From an uncultured Sutterella sp. (GTDB taxonomy: Bacteria > Pseudomonadota > Gammaproteobacteria > Burkholderiales > Burkholderiaceae_F): DNA of 64,000 nt. Position numbers and translations under genes: made by a program. A model generated the notes under the pieces. It did no database searches and was not told the DNA's origin. It saw only the letters and a program-made list of their open reading frames with translations. The stretch spans positions 124,001 to 188,000 of the forward strand of contig UQYP01000001.1 of the NCBI GenBank assembly GCA_900545335.1, in the 5' to 3' direction. Positions 18,684 to 27,157 of this stretch are shown piece by piece (within the stretch, counting starts at the first letter, position 1; the number at the start of each line of letters is the position of its first letter).

Positions 18684-19483
18684 AATTGACAGTTGTAAAG
18701 ATGTTGCCCATGTTTTTGGGCAACATTTTTTAGTGCTCTTGTCTGTTGCTCAGATAGGGAGGAAAAAATCAGGTGAACTTTTCCACTCGGTTCACCGATG
18801 AGCCGGGTCAGACGGATATCGTTCATCTTAAGTTTGTTCAAAGCTTCTTCGAAAAAAGTTTGCGCTCTGTCCGGGTCGCTAAACTCTCCCAATTGAACTG
18901 CGTTCATTAAAGGTCCGGATTCAATGACGCGAGCAGAAGGATAACCTTGTTTTTTGACCTGCTTCATCAACGCTTCTGCACCTTTGAGCGTTGTCGTCGG
19001 AATAATAAAAATCACGTATGAGTCCGCTGATAAAACCGACTCCACACGAACCGTTTCTAAAAGACCGGCTTTTTCAATTGAGCGATTAATAGACGGCAGC
19101 GCTTTTGTTGAAAGAGGTCCCATTCTGAAACAGACAGTTTCCTCAGTAATGCCCGTTTCTTTTTGGGGCTGAGGAATAGGGATGGGAAGGGGCTCTGCTT
19201 TCTTAGCTTCTGCCAATTGTTTTTCTTGTTTGGCTAATTCTTCAGCTTCTCTTTGCTTTTCCTCCAGGGCTTTTTTCTCCTCAGAGGCTGCGAGTCGCTC
19301 TTGCTTCACATAATTTTCAAGATCATCAATCGGAACAATATGCTGCATGGCTGAAGGAAAAACTTCAGCCTGAGCAGAAGATTTTTGAACCGGTTTTTGC
19401 GGTTCAACCAGCCAACCTTCAAAAGCCTCCCAACCATAGTAACCTGCACAAATCAGGCACAGCAAAATTGCAACAGTTCTCAT
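18680..19483 (-). CDS. Single-pass membrane SPOR-like protein of the birA-coaX operon
   Basis: A 267-residue protein with one N-terminal membrane helix (residues 3-20), a periplasmic Lys/Glu/Ala-rich coiled-coil-like segment (about 55-100), a short proline linker (PIPIPQP) and a C-terminal SPOR-like domain (about 145-220; SYVIFIIP, GYPSARVIESGPLMNAVQLGEF). SPOR domains bind septal peptidoglycan, but the match is weak and the role unknown. In Burkholderiales a SPOR-domain gene commonly follows birA-coaX, as here. The ATG overlaps the coaX stop by four bases. The last ~10 codons double as the opposite strand's terminator hairpin. Confidence 0.72.
   Translation of the reverse strand: MRTVAILLCLICAGYYGWEAFEGWLVEPQKPVQKSSAQAEVFPSAMQHIVPIDDLENYVKQERLAASEEKKALEEKQREAEELAKQEKQLAEAKKAEPLPIPIPQPQKETGITEETVCFRMGPLSTKALPSINRSIEKAGLLETVRVESVLSADSYVIFIIPTTTLKGAEALMKQVKKQGYPSARVIESGPLMNAVQLGEFSDPDRAQTFFEEALNKLKMNDIRLTRLIGEPSGKVHLIFSSLSEQQTRALKNVAQKHGQHLYNCQF
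18702..18733 (+). terminator. Rho-independent terminator for the HIT operon, nested in the convergent SPOR gene
   Basis: A nine-pair perfect stem (ATGTTGCCC, 18702-18710, with GGGCAACAT, 18719-18727), an eight-base loop and a run of six T on the top strand. It starts 19 bases after the HIT stop and lies wholly within the 3' coding end of the gene on the other strand. Confidence 0.82.
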
Positions 19484-20244
19484 GCTACGATCTCTGACTC
19501 CGAGCGCAAAGCCAGTCCTCTCAGGACCAAATTATGTTTGATAATGCTGTTGGGAAACTCTTTTTGCAGATAAGGAGCAAAACGACTCACCGCTCCGCCC
19601 GCTAAAACCAAATTAGGTTCAAAGCCATGCTGCTGCATAACCCGCATTCCGCGCTCAATCAAGCCCAACTGCGAATCAATAATACCGGTCACAATTCCTG
19701 TCATCGTATCAGTCGGAAAATCAGCATAGTCTCCGTCTGCTTTAGGTAAGGTTGCCGTACCGGTCACCAAGCTGTCACGCATTAAAACCATTCCCGGAGC
19801 AATTCGTCCACCGGCAAACACCATTTGATTACCTTGAGGGAACACACAGTCAACCGTACTTGCCGTGCCGAGATGAACAACCAGCAAGGCTTGTCCCGGC
19901 AAAAAACTCACAGCTCCGATTGCCGCATGCCAGCGATCCGAGCCCAACTGCACCGCAGTTTTATATGAATTGACCAACGAAAACTGACCGTCAAATCTTG
20001 ATTGCGCCTTAAGCCACGTTACCTTAACACCTTGAGAAGCCAATAACCGTGTCACCGATAAAGTTAAATCTCTGGAAGCGACAGAGCAACCGTAAACATG
20101 ATTAATCGATTGATCCTTCAGGGCTTGTAAAAGTTTTTCTGAAAAATGGTGTGAACCTCCGTGCACCAATGTATGCGGCGATTCAGGATTATCTGAAGTC
20201 GCCCATTTTAAAGCCGTATTACCTAAGTCAATCAATAAATTCAT
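19480..20244 (-). CDS. coaX: Type III pantothenate kinase
   Basis: Phosphorylates pantothenate in the first step of CoA synthesis. The 254-residue protein has the ASKHA-fold signatures of CoaX: LIDLGNTALKWA (residues 4-15) for phosphate binding, the GSDRWHAAIGA block (about 101-111), VVHLGTASTVDCV with the conserved aspartate (about 121-133) and GGRIAPGMVLM (about 145-155). It overlaps birA by four bases (ATGA) and the SPOR gene by four, so three proteins are made from one coupled message. Confidence 0.93.
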   Translation of the reverse strand: MNLLIDLGNTALKWATSDNPESPHTLVHGGSHHFSEKLLQALKDQSINHVYGCSVASRDLTLSVTRLLASQGVKVTWLKAQSRFDGQFSLVNSYKTAVQLGSDRWHAAIGAVSFLPGQALLVVHLGTASTVDCVFPQGNQMVFAGGRIAPGMVLMRDSLVTGTATLPKADGDYADFPTDTMTGIVTGIIDSQLGLIERGMRVMQQHGFEPNLVLAGGAVSRFAPYLQKEFPNSIIKHNLVLRGLALRSESEIVA

Positions 20245-20993
20245 TTTTTTACACGAATACTCACAGTACCCGTCAACAGAGTCTTTATACCGTCTTCAGT
20301 TTGAACCAAGAGTGCACCCTTATCATCAATACCTAACATGCGGCCCTCGTAATTGAGGTGATTTTCTTCAACAATGTGCACAGTTCGGTTTCGGTAAGCC
20401 GCAATTGTATCCCAGAGTTTTCGGACACGTTTCAGTCCATTGTCAGGAAAAGAACGAACAGAATGAATGATACTTTGGGAGAGAAAACTCAGCCAATAGC
20501 TCTCATCTTTTAATTGCTCATCCGATAAAACTTCTGACAATGACGCATGCCCATAGGCTGTTGCTGTATCCTGAGTCCTTAAATTAAAGCCGACACCTAC
20601 CACTAAGACATAAGTTTGGTCAGGCGCCTTAGCTACCTCAACTAAAATGCCGGCTAATTTTCTTTCATTTAGCAAAATATCGTTAGGCCACTTTATCTCA
20701 GCTGCAACTCCTAATTTTCTTAAACCCAATACGATATCAGTTCCGATAGCCAAGGTTATACCATTGATCAATTGAAGAGTTTTTCCGATCGGCACTGCAA
20801 CTGAAAACATTAAACATCCATTATTGCCGCTCCACGAACGTCCTCTTGTGCCTCTTCCCGAAGTTTGTTTTCTAGCCTTCCTAACGGTAACGGTACTAAT
20901 GCCGCCCGCTTTTATTCGCTCCAGAAGATCAGTATTGGTGGAACCTGTTTTCTCAACGCATTCCAGTAAAAATTGGTCACTACCGACAGTCAT
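20241..20993 (-). CDS. birA: Biotin--[acetyl-CoA-carboxylase] ligase, no repressor domain
   Basis: Attaches biotin to the carrier domain of acetyl-CoA carboxylase. The 250-residue protein begins directly with the catalytic domain: SGRGTRGRSW (residues 46-55) is the biotinyl-AMP loop, IKWPNDILLNERKLAGILVE (about 108-127) the substrate-binding block, and a small SH3-like C-terminal domain spans about 200-250. The N-terminal winged helix found in E. coli BirA (321 residues) is absent, so it should not act as a transcriptional repressor. It is first in the leftward birA-coaX-SPOR operon; the 130-base gap to the divergent PBP5-like gene is AT-rich. Confidence 0.92.
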   Translation of the reverse strand: MTVGSDQFLLECVEKTGSTNTDLLERIKAGGISTVTVRKARKQTSGRGTRGRSWSGNNGCLMFSVAVPIGKTLQLINGITLAIGTDIVLGLRKLGVAAEIKWPNDILLNERKLAGILVEVAKAPDQTYVLVVGVGFNLRTQDTATAYGHASLSEVLSDEQLKDESYWLSFLSQSIIHSVRSFPDNGLKRVRKLWDTIAAYRNRTVHIVEENHLNYEGRMLGIDDKGALLVQTEDGIKTLLTGTVSIRVKK

Positions 20994-21126
20994 TTTGATT
21001 TTTTTATTGAAAAGATGAAAAAAATTAGGCCTAAGTCGTAAAAAAAATTAAAAAGCTCTTTAAAATTATTTGCTTACTTTAAAATTCTCATAACTCAGTG
21101 TAAAGATTTTCATAACGCTTGTACGA

Positions 21127-22305
21127 ATGATAAAACGGTTTGTAATTTTATTTTGTCTGATTATCGGATTGTCCAACAGCGCCTGGGCTGCGACTTCACC
21201 TCAGCTTAAGTCGCAATCATGGATCATGATCGATCGCCTGACCAATACCACATTGGCCGATCATCAGGCCGATTTGCGCGTTAATCCGGGCAACAGCGTC
21301 CTTCTGATGGTGTTATACACTGTTGAAAAAGCTATTGATGAAAACCACATCTCTCGCGATAGCCTTATCACCATTAATAATGATGCCCTGTCTGTTCCGC
21401 CTTTGAACGCAGCCCGCTTTTATCTGGAGCCCAACCAAAAAGTCAGCATCGAAAATTTAGAAAAAGCCGTAGCCGTAATGGGTGCCAATGATGCTGCGGT
21501 TGCTTTAGCCGAGGGGACGTATAAGACCATTGATCGTTTTATTGAAAAAATGAACGAAAACGCTCAGGCGCTGGGTATGAAAAATACTCACTACGTCTCA
21601 CTGATCGGTACGTCTGATAAGGGGCAATATTCGAGTGCAAAAGATACACTGATTTTGGCCAATGCATTATTAAACGACTGTCCGGAATTAAACGATATGT
21701 GGACGGCCAAGACAATCAGCAACGGTGTTTTAAATCACAATAACAGCAACAGTTTCTTATGGAGAACCGATTCCATCAAGGGCTTACACCGCTCGAATTT
21801 TCAAATGCGGTCATGGCACAGTGTCATTTATTACTCCCGCGATTACTTAGAAGCTGATACCCGTTTCTCCAGAGAACTGTTAGCCGTTGTCATGGGGGCG
21901 GAAAGTAATTCCCAAAATACCGACGACACAATGAAATTGGTTAATTGGGGAGCTGACAATTACAAAACTCTGTTGTTGTACCCCGCGCTTGAAACCATTG
22001 ACAGAATTCCGGTTGAACTGACCGATGAGGCGAAAGTTCGAGTAGGCGTGAGAGAAAATGTCTACGTCACCTTACCTCGTGATGCTATATTACAAAAAGG
22101 CGCTAAAGGTTTTTCAACCAAAGTTTCAAGGTTGGATCCCTTAGTTGCTCCCATCCGAGAGGGAGAAACAATCGGCGAAATAACCATTTCTTTTAATGAA
22201 AAAGTCGTCGTAAAAGCAGATTTAATCGCTCTGCATGACGTTCAGAAATCAAATTTTTGGCGTCGTCAGCTCCAGCGAATTAAGGCTATTTTTGGATTGC
22301 AGTAA
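21127..22305 (+). CDS. PBP5/DacC-family protein lacking all active-site motifs
   Basis: A 392-residue secreted protein homologous end to end with D-Ala-D-Ala carboxypeptidases (PBP5/6): signal peptide (cleavage after AWA, residue 21), transpeptidase-like domain (about 30-270), beta-rich C-terminal domain (about 285-375) and a terminal amphipathic membrane-anchoring helix (FWRRQLQRIKAIFG). Matching it to E. coli PBP5 from memory, PASLTK becomes PGNSVL (54-59), so catalytic Ser and Lys are Asn56 and Leu59; SGN becomes GAN (119-121); KTG becomes KGL (218-220). It should be unable to acylate substrate. Surrounding family blocks (NDAAVALAE, GMKNTHY, GQYSSAKD) are intact and the frame is clean, so this is a pseudoenzyme rather than a decaying gene. 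Confidence 0.85.
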   Translation: MIKRFVILFCLIIGLSNSAWAATSPQLKSQSWIMIDRLTNTTLADHQADLRVNPGNSVLLMVLYTVEKAIDENHISRDSLITINNDALSVPPLNAARFYLEPNQKVSIENLEKAVAVMGANDAAVALAEGTYKTIDRFIEKMNENAQALGMKNTHYVSLIGTSDKGQYSSAKDTLILANALLNDCPELNDMWTAKTISNGVLNHNNSNSFLWRTDSIKGLHRSNFQMRSWHSVIYYSRDYLEADTRFSRELLAVVMGAESNSQNTDDTMKLVNWGADNYKTLLLYPALETIDRIPVELTDEAKVRVGVRENVYVTLPRDAILQKGAKGFSTKVSRLDPLVAPIREGETIGEITISFNEKVVVKADLIALHDVQKSNFWRRQLQRIKAIFGLQ

Positions 22306-22316
22306 AGAGAAAAAGA

Positions 22317-22580
22317 ATGCAAGAAAAAGAATTACTTCAGTTCCCATGTGATTTTCCGATTAAGGTTATGGGATATACAGATCCTGAGTTTGCCCCCACT
22401 ATCGGCGAACTCATTAAGGAATTTGATCCTTTATTTAATCCCGAAACCATAGCCAGACGCCCCAGCAAACAGGGCCGTTATGAGGCTTTGCACGTTGTCA
22501 TTCATGCAACCAGCCGTCAACAGCTTGACTCCATCTATATGGCACTTACCCATCACCCCATGGTCAAGGTCGTTCTGTAA
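22317..22580 (+). CDS. DUF493 (YbeD/UPF0250) family protein
   Basis: An 87-residue ferredoxin-like-fold protein of the YbeD family; a regulatory or lipoate-related role has been suggested for the family from context. FPCDFPIKVMGY (residues 8-19), SKQGRYEALHV and the closing HPMVKVVL are typical. It follows the PBP5-like gene by 11 bases, the usual dacC-ybeD order, but lipB and lipA, which normally come next, are replaced by menA. Its stop overlaps the menA start (TAATG at 22578-22582). Confidence 0.88.
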   Translation: MQEKELLQFPCDFPIKVMGYTDPEFAPTIGELIKEFDPLFNPETIARRPSKQGRYEALHVVIHATSRQQLDSIYMALTHHPMVKVVL

Positions 22581-23509
22581 TGATAAATCCAGAAAACGTC
22601 CCTGCGCATTCCATTCATGCGTGGCTGCTTGCTATTCGTCCTAAAACTTTTGGAGTTGCAGTAGCTCCCGTATTAGCTGCATTAGCTGTTTGTCTATCGG
22701 ATACAGGTACCATCAACCCCTTAGTTGCGTTGCTGACAGCCTTGTTAGCTATTTTGATGCAAGCCATCACTAATATGGAAAATGATTCGGGGTACAGCAA
22801 ACGCAAGGCAGAGCGAACTAACAGAAAAGGTCTGCCTAGGGCTACTTCTCTCGGCTTATTAACTGTAAAAGAAGTAGAAATCGGTATAGCGGTTGCCGCA
22901 GTAATGGCGATTGCCATTACGGCTTATTTTACTTACCTCACACATTGGTTCTTTTTACTCATTACCGTTGCTTCTATTGCAGCAGCCTACCTTTACATGG
23001 GAGGACCGCGTCCGATCGCTTACTCCCCTTACGGAGAAATTGTTGTTTTTCTCTTCTTTGGTTTGGTTGCAACAGCAGGAACATATTACCTTCAGGTTCA
23101 GACTGTTTCGGTCACCATTTTATTGGTTGGATGTGCTTTGGGACTGATTGCAGCAGCGGTTTTGTGCGTCAATAATTTCCGTGATCGGGAGCATGATGAG
23201 TCTATAGCCAGATACACAATGGCTGTGGTGCTCGGAAAAACAATGACTATTGCCGCCTATAGGCTGATGTTATTTGTTCCTTATGCCCTCATTCTCTGCA
23301 TTGTTGGCATGGACTGGACTAAATACCCCTATTTGCTGGTTTTTGTAACCCTGTTAAAAGCCTGGAAATTACCGGTTGAATTGGCAACAAAAAGCGGACT
23401 GGAGCTCAATGCCACCCTCTTTGCCACTGTCAAGCTGGAGGTTCTTTTTGCTCTCAGCTTAACGCTTGGGGCTTTAATTCACGCTTATCTGACTTGGTTT
23501 GCTCAATGA
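22580..23509 (+). CDS. menA: 1,4-dihydroxy-2-naphthoate polyprenyltransferase
   Basis: Inner-membrane UbiA-superfamily enzyme that prenylates DHNA in menaquinone synthesis; 309 residues with eight to nine hydrophobic helices. The opening AIRPKTFGVAVAPVL (about 18-32), YMGGPRPIAYSPYGEIVVFLFFG, and the second Asp motif NNFRDREHDE (about 194-203) match MenA. The first Asp-rich motif reads NMENDSGYSKRK (65-76): the first aspartate is kept (D69) but the second position, D in E. coli MenA, is Tyr72. Menaquinone production agrees with ubiE in this window. It ends in a strong hairpin shared with the convergent ABC operon. Confidence 0.85.
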   Translation: MINPENVPAHSIHAWLLAIRPKTFGVAVAPVLAALAVCLSDTGTINPLVALLTALLAILMQAITNMENDSGYSKRKAERTNRKGLPRATSLGLLTVKEVEIGIAVAAVMAIAITAYFTYLTHWFFLLITVASIAAAYLYMGGPRPIAYSPYGEIVVFLFFGLVATAGTYYLQVQTVSVTILLVGCALGLIAAAVLCVNNFRDREHDESIARYTMAVVLGKTMTIAAYRLMLFVPYALILCIVGMDWTKYPYLLVFVTLLKAWKLPVELATKSGLELNATLFATVKLEVLFALSLTLGALIHAYLTWFAQ

Positions 23510-23537
23510 CGCATCGCATGAAGTGCGATGCGTCATT
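23505..23537. terminator. Perfect 14-bp hairpin between convergent menA and ABC transporter genes
   Basis: AATGACGCATCGCA (23505-23518) pairs perfectly with TGCGATGCGTCATT (23524-23537) around a five-base loop. The menA stop lies in the left arm. There is no T-run on either side, so it may block transcription weakly, stabilise 3' ends, or mark a processing site. Confidence 0.6.
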
Positions 23538-23545
23538 AGGCAACA

Positions 23546-24493
23546 CTATTGACGAGCCATCGGAAGAACCAGTTTGTCGGTATCAACCTTGTTCTTCATC
23601 ATCTTATTTTCAATTAAAAATGCCTGATCAAGCTTCAGACTTTGCATGTCTGCATCGGTGATGACATCAAAATAATGACTCCATTGTGCCAATTTCTTGG
23701 CGTCGTCAATGCTGACGCCTGCTTCTTTAGCACCCATAGCGATGGCCTGATCATAGTGATCAGCAATCCACTTTGTGGTTTCACGATGCACTTTGACAAC
23801 TCTTTCTAAAAGAGCTTTATTCTCATTGGCAAACTTTTCACTGACAGCCATTACCAACAAAGGATTTACCAAACCGTCAGCGGTAACAATCGTTTTGGCT
23901 CCTGCCTGGTTATCTTTAATAATCAATGCAGCAGCCTGCAAGGCGGCATCAACATGCTTACCCAGCAAAGCAGCATGGGCCTTACCGGGGTCCATCTGAA
24001 TGAATTCCACATCATCAATTGACATCCCCTTAGACTTCAAAGCTGCTACTAAAACCTGGTGCAACACGGTTCCTTTGGGACCAGCAACTTTTTTGCCTTT
24101 CAGATCCTCAATTTTCATCTGCGCACCGGGCTTACCGACAATTGCAAAAACCTGAGTAGGACGAGCTACCCCGGTTGCAACATACACTTTATTGCCAGCG
24201 CCGTTAGCCATTAAAAGAGAGGCCGTATTCATGACAGCGCTCACATCCAATGAACCGGCGGCCATAGCTTGTGCTTGTTGAGCTCCGGAATTAATCGAAA
24301 CCCAATTAATTTTGATACCGTCTTTTTGAAACTCTTTTTCAAGGGATTGGTTTTGTTTCATGACGATATTTTGTAAGTTAAAAGGGTCTTTAACGTAGGC
24401 AATATTGATCTGATCAACAGCCGCTTGTGCCATTGTCGAGAAAGAGCCTGCTAAGACCATGGCGGAAACTGCCAGCAATTTTCTCAATTTCAT
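23546..24493 (-). CDS. NitT/TauT-family ABC transporter substrate-binding protein
   Basis: Periplasmic binding protein, 315 residues, with a signal peptide cleaved after AQA (residue 24). The mature part is a type II periplasmic binding fold of the SsuA/TauA/NMT1 class: INIAYVKDPFNLQN at the start, SGAQQAQAMAAGSLDVSAV (about residues 70-88) and the GKKVAGPKGTVLHQVLV hinge block (about 131-147). Such proteins bind alkanesulfonates, taurine or related anions; the ligand here cannot be assigned. It is the last gene of the leftward permease-ATPase-binding protein operon. Confidence 0.87.
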   Translation of the reverse strand: MKLRKLLAVSAMVLAGSFSTMAQAAVDQINIAYVKDPFNLQNIVMKQNQSLEKEFQKDGIKINWVSINSGAQQAQAMAAGSLDVSAVMNTASLLMANGAGNKVYVATGVARPTQVFAIVGKPGAQMKIEDLKGKKVAGPKGTVLHQVLVAALKSKGMSIDDVEFIQMDPGKAHAALLGKHVDAALQAAALIIKDNQAGAKTIVTADGLVNPLLVMAVSEKFANENKALLERVVKVHRETTKWIADHYDQAIAMGAKEAGVSIDDAKKLAQWSHYFDVITDADMQSLKLDQAFLIENKMMKNKVDTDKLVLPMARQ

Positions 24494-24505
24494 CGCGTAC
24501 CTCTT

Positions 24506-25216
24506 TTAAGAGTGAGTTAGTAAATTTAAAACCTTTGCAGCATACTGGACTACATGCATATCTGTTACAGCACGAGGATGCGGCAGATTAATCTCCAGCT
24601 TGTCGACTACCTGTGAATTAGCCAATACCATCACCGAGTCAGCCAATCGAATAGCTTCATTGACTTCGTGTGTAATGAGAACCACAGTCATTTTTTTTCT
24701 TTGCTGGATCGTCTCAAAATCCATTTGAATTTGAGCTCGAGTGATGGCATCCAAGGCCCCGAAAGGTTCGTCCATCAATAAGATATCCGGTGCCTGAACA
24801 AGAGCCCTTGCCAATGCTGCTCTCTGAGCCATGCCGCCCGATAGTTCAGAGGGATAATAGTTTTCCGTATGACTTAACCCTACTAAATCCAGTACTTCTC
24901 TTACTACCTTGTGTTGGTTTGCAGGAGACTGCTGACGAATGGGTAAGGCCACATTTTCAAAAACGGTCTTCCAAGGCAATAGCCGAGGATCCTGAAAAAC
25001 GACTCCTATTTTATGTGACGAATGGATATCTATTCGACCTTGAGTCGGATTTAACAGACCGGCTATCAGGCGAATCAAAGTACTTTTTCCACAACCGCTT
25101 TTACCGATAATAGCTAAGACTTTATGTTGCTCAAGCTCAAAGGACAGATCCTTTAGAATCCATTGCGCGTGACCTGGGTATTGAAAGCTCACATCTTTTA
25201 AACTAACTGCGCTCAT
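24506..25216 (-). CDS. NitT/TauT-family ABC transporter ATP-binding protein
   Basis: Cytoplasmic ATPase, about 236 residues, with Walker A GKSGCGKST, Q-loop VVFQDPRLLPW, signature LSGGMAQR, Walker B ILLMDEPFGALD and the H-loop in LITHEV. The FQDPRLLPWKTV region is typical of SsuB/TauB. I start at the ATG at 25216, which overlaps the permease stop (ATGA at 25213-25216); an in-frame start at 25228 would add four residues. It powers the permease encoded upstream. Confidence 0.9.
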   Translation of the reverse strand: MSAVSLKDVSFQYPGHAQWILKDLSFELEQHKVLAIIGKSGCGKSTLIRLIAGLLNPTQGRIDIHSSHKIGVVFQDPRLLPWKTVFENVALPIRQQSPANQHKVVREVLDLVGLSHTENYYPSELSGGMAQRAALARALVQAPDILLMDEPFGALDAITRAQIQMDFETIQQRKKMTVVLITHEVNEAIRLADSVMVLANSQVVDKLEINLPHPRAVTDMHVVQYAAKVLNLLTHS

Positions 25217-25968
25217 TTCACACTCCATGGAGCCACTTTCTTTAGCGCACTCTGAAATAAAAGATCGCCGATGATGCCTAAAATAGCAATCATCAAAATA
25301 CCGACAAAGACCACCTCGGTGCGAGCCATTTCCGAGGCATCAGAGATTAAATAACCGAGACCCGATGAGGCTGCAATCAACTCTGCACTAACCAAAGCCC
25401 GCCAACTGTAACCGAATCCCAATCTCAACCCTGTAAACACTGACGGTAAAGCCCCGGGAAACTCAATGTGTCGGATTTTTTCATACGTATTGAGATCAAG
25501 CGTCTTAGCCAATTCACCGTAACGATAGTCGAGCTGTTTAAAGCCACTGTATGCATTCAGATAGATTGGGAAAAAACTCGCCAACAGAACAATGGTCAGC
25601 TTAGCGACCTCCCCTATCCCTAACCATAAAATCAATAAAGGAATAAGTGACAAGGGAGGAATCATCCGGAGGCTCTCTAAGATCAGACGAGTCTGTTTAT
25701 AGGCTGAATCACTCTTAGCAAAAAAATACCCCATCGGCAAAGCAAACAAGACGGCAGCAAAGTAACCGCCAAAAGCACGTCCCAAACTGGCTCCGATATG
25801 CTCAAAGAGTGTCCCGTCTTCTAAAAGTTCGATAAAAGCCGAATAAACTCTAGCCGGGCTGGGTAGTAAATAAGGAGTTACCCAGCCATAGCTCGAAGCC
25901 AGCCACCAGAGCAACAAGAGCGCAAGCGGCATCCAGACGGACAGAACAATGGAACGCACTTTTATCAA
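25213..25968 (-). CDS. NitT/TauT-family ABC transporter permease
   Basis: A 251-residue inner-membrane permease with about six helices. The EAA-like cytoplasmic loop is visible (LAKTLDLNTYEKIRHIEFPGALPSVF, ~150-175), which docks to the ATPase. The frame begins with TTG at 25968 and lacks a clear ribosome-binding site; starts at the GTG three codons later or the internal ATG at codon 13 are possible. It lies 12 bases after the BON lipoprotein gene and may share its transcript. Confidence 0.87.
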   Translation of the reverse strand: MIKVRSIVLSVWMPLALLLLWWLASSYGWVTPYLLPSPARVYSAFIELLEDGTLFEHIGASLGRAFGGYFAAVLFALPMGYFFAKSDSAYKQTRLILESLRMIPPLSLIPLLILWLGIGEVAKLTIVLLASFFPIYLNAYSGFKQLDYRYGELAKTLDLNTYEKIRHIEFPGALPSVFTGLRLGFGYSWRALVSAELIAASSGLGYLISDASEMARTEVVFVGILMIAILGIIGDLLFQSALKKVAPWSVK

Positions 25969-25979
25969 TTGTTAATAAA

Positions 25980-26684
25980 CTACTGTAAACGAACTTCCGT
26001 CGACGAGGTCTCAGTATCCTCAACAATATTATTTGTTGTTGTGTACGCAGGAGACTGAGGTTTTTCTTGTGTCAACAGTTTCAAACGTTCCTGAACTTCC
26101 TGTTGCGTCAAAACTTCAAAAACCGTCACAACCGATTTCACTCCCGGAACTCTGGAAGCTACATCAGCGGCCTTATTAGCCTCTTGTTGAGTGAGCAATC
26201 CCATCAAATAAACAATTCCACGATCAACCGTGACTTTCATCTGATTTAACGAAACACCGGAAGTGGCCACAAGCTGTGTTCTGACTTTGCCGGCTAATGT
26301 CGAATCAGACATTCTTTGAGACAGAGACGATACAGGTCCGACCATTAATTCATTGACTACGGAGCTGACCTCCAAACTATTTTGAGCAACACGTTGAGCA
26401 GTCAATTTATCGCTTTCACTGCCTACTTCACCGGTCAATAAAATACGGCGGTTATAGGAGGTGACTGTTAAATGTAAGTTTTTAGGCACAGCCTGTGAAA
26501 TTTCATAATTAATGCGCTTTTCCATGACCTCATCGGCCATCTGCGCTCCAGTTGTACGTCGATCGGTTGTCACGAAGGCTGTTGCACCAACAGCCCCGCC
26601 GATTAATACAGGAACACAACCCGTCGTTGAGGTAACCCCTATTGTTAGGGCTGAAAGACATAAAACTAAAGTTTTTGTACGCAT
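25980..26684 (-). CDS. BON-domain outer-membrane lipoprotein (DolP/YraP-like)
   Basis: A lipoprotein of about 234 residues with lipobox TSTTGC in its first 25 residues and two BON domains (about 55-115 and 130-195; LTVTSYNRRILLTGEV and MKVTVDRGIVYLMGLL). This is the layout of DolP, which supports outer-membrane integrity at the division site. I choose ATG at 26684, eleven bases after an AAGG element; an upstream ATG at 26693 sits only two bases from it. The usual neighbours of dolP (rsmI, yraN, diaA) are missing; instead the gene precedes an ABC importer. Confidence 0.85.
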   Translation of the reverse strand: MRTKTLVLCLSALTIGVTSTTGCVPVLIGGAVGATAFVTTDRRTTGAQMADEVMEKRINYEISQAVPKNLHLTVTSYNRRILLTGEVGSESDKLTAQRVAQNSLEVSSVVNELMVGPVSSLSQRMSDSTLAGKVRTQLVATSGVSLNQMKVTVDRGIVYLMGLLTQQEANKAADVASRVPGVKSVVTVFEVLTQQEVQERLKLLTQEKPQSPAYTTTNNIVEDTETSSTEVRLQ

Positions 26685-27157
26685 GGCAGTCATTACCTTG
26701 ATGTTTTTTTCTCAGTATAGTCTATCTAAAAACCTCTAACTTCGTCCTAACTTATCAAAAAGTGTCAATGAATTAAAGAAACAGATGTGCAAAACTTAAA
26801 TGAAACTCTGTGAATAACCGAATAAAAATGTGAATAACTCAGAAGTTTCATTATTTTATAAAAAGTTATCCACATTTTTTAACAATCAATTCCCATAAAA
26901 TTCCCAGAGATATAACGTAACAAATTAACAGGTTAACCATTTAAAAATAAAAGATTTTTTAGACTTATCCACAGATATCGCAGCGCTTATTATTATGACT
27001 ATTAATTTAATATAAAAAACTTCATTTAATAATCCTCATAATTCTCAGTCAATCAACCTAAATAAATTATGAAGTGGAAATCTTTGTGGATAACTTTGTG
27101 AATTACTGAGGATATATCCGATAAGTAGTTGTTATTTATAAGAAAATAAAATAACTC

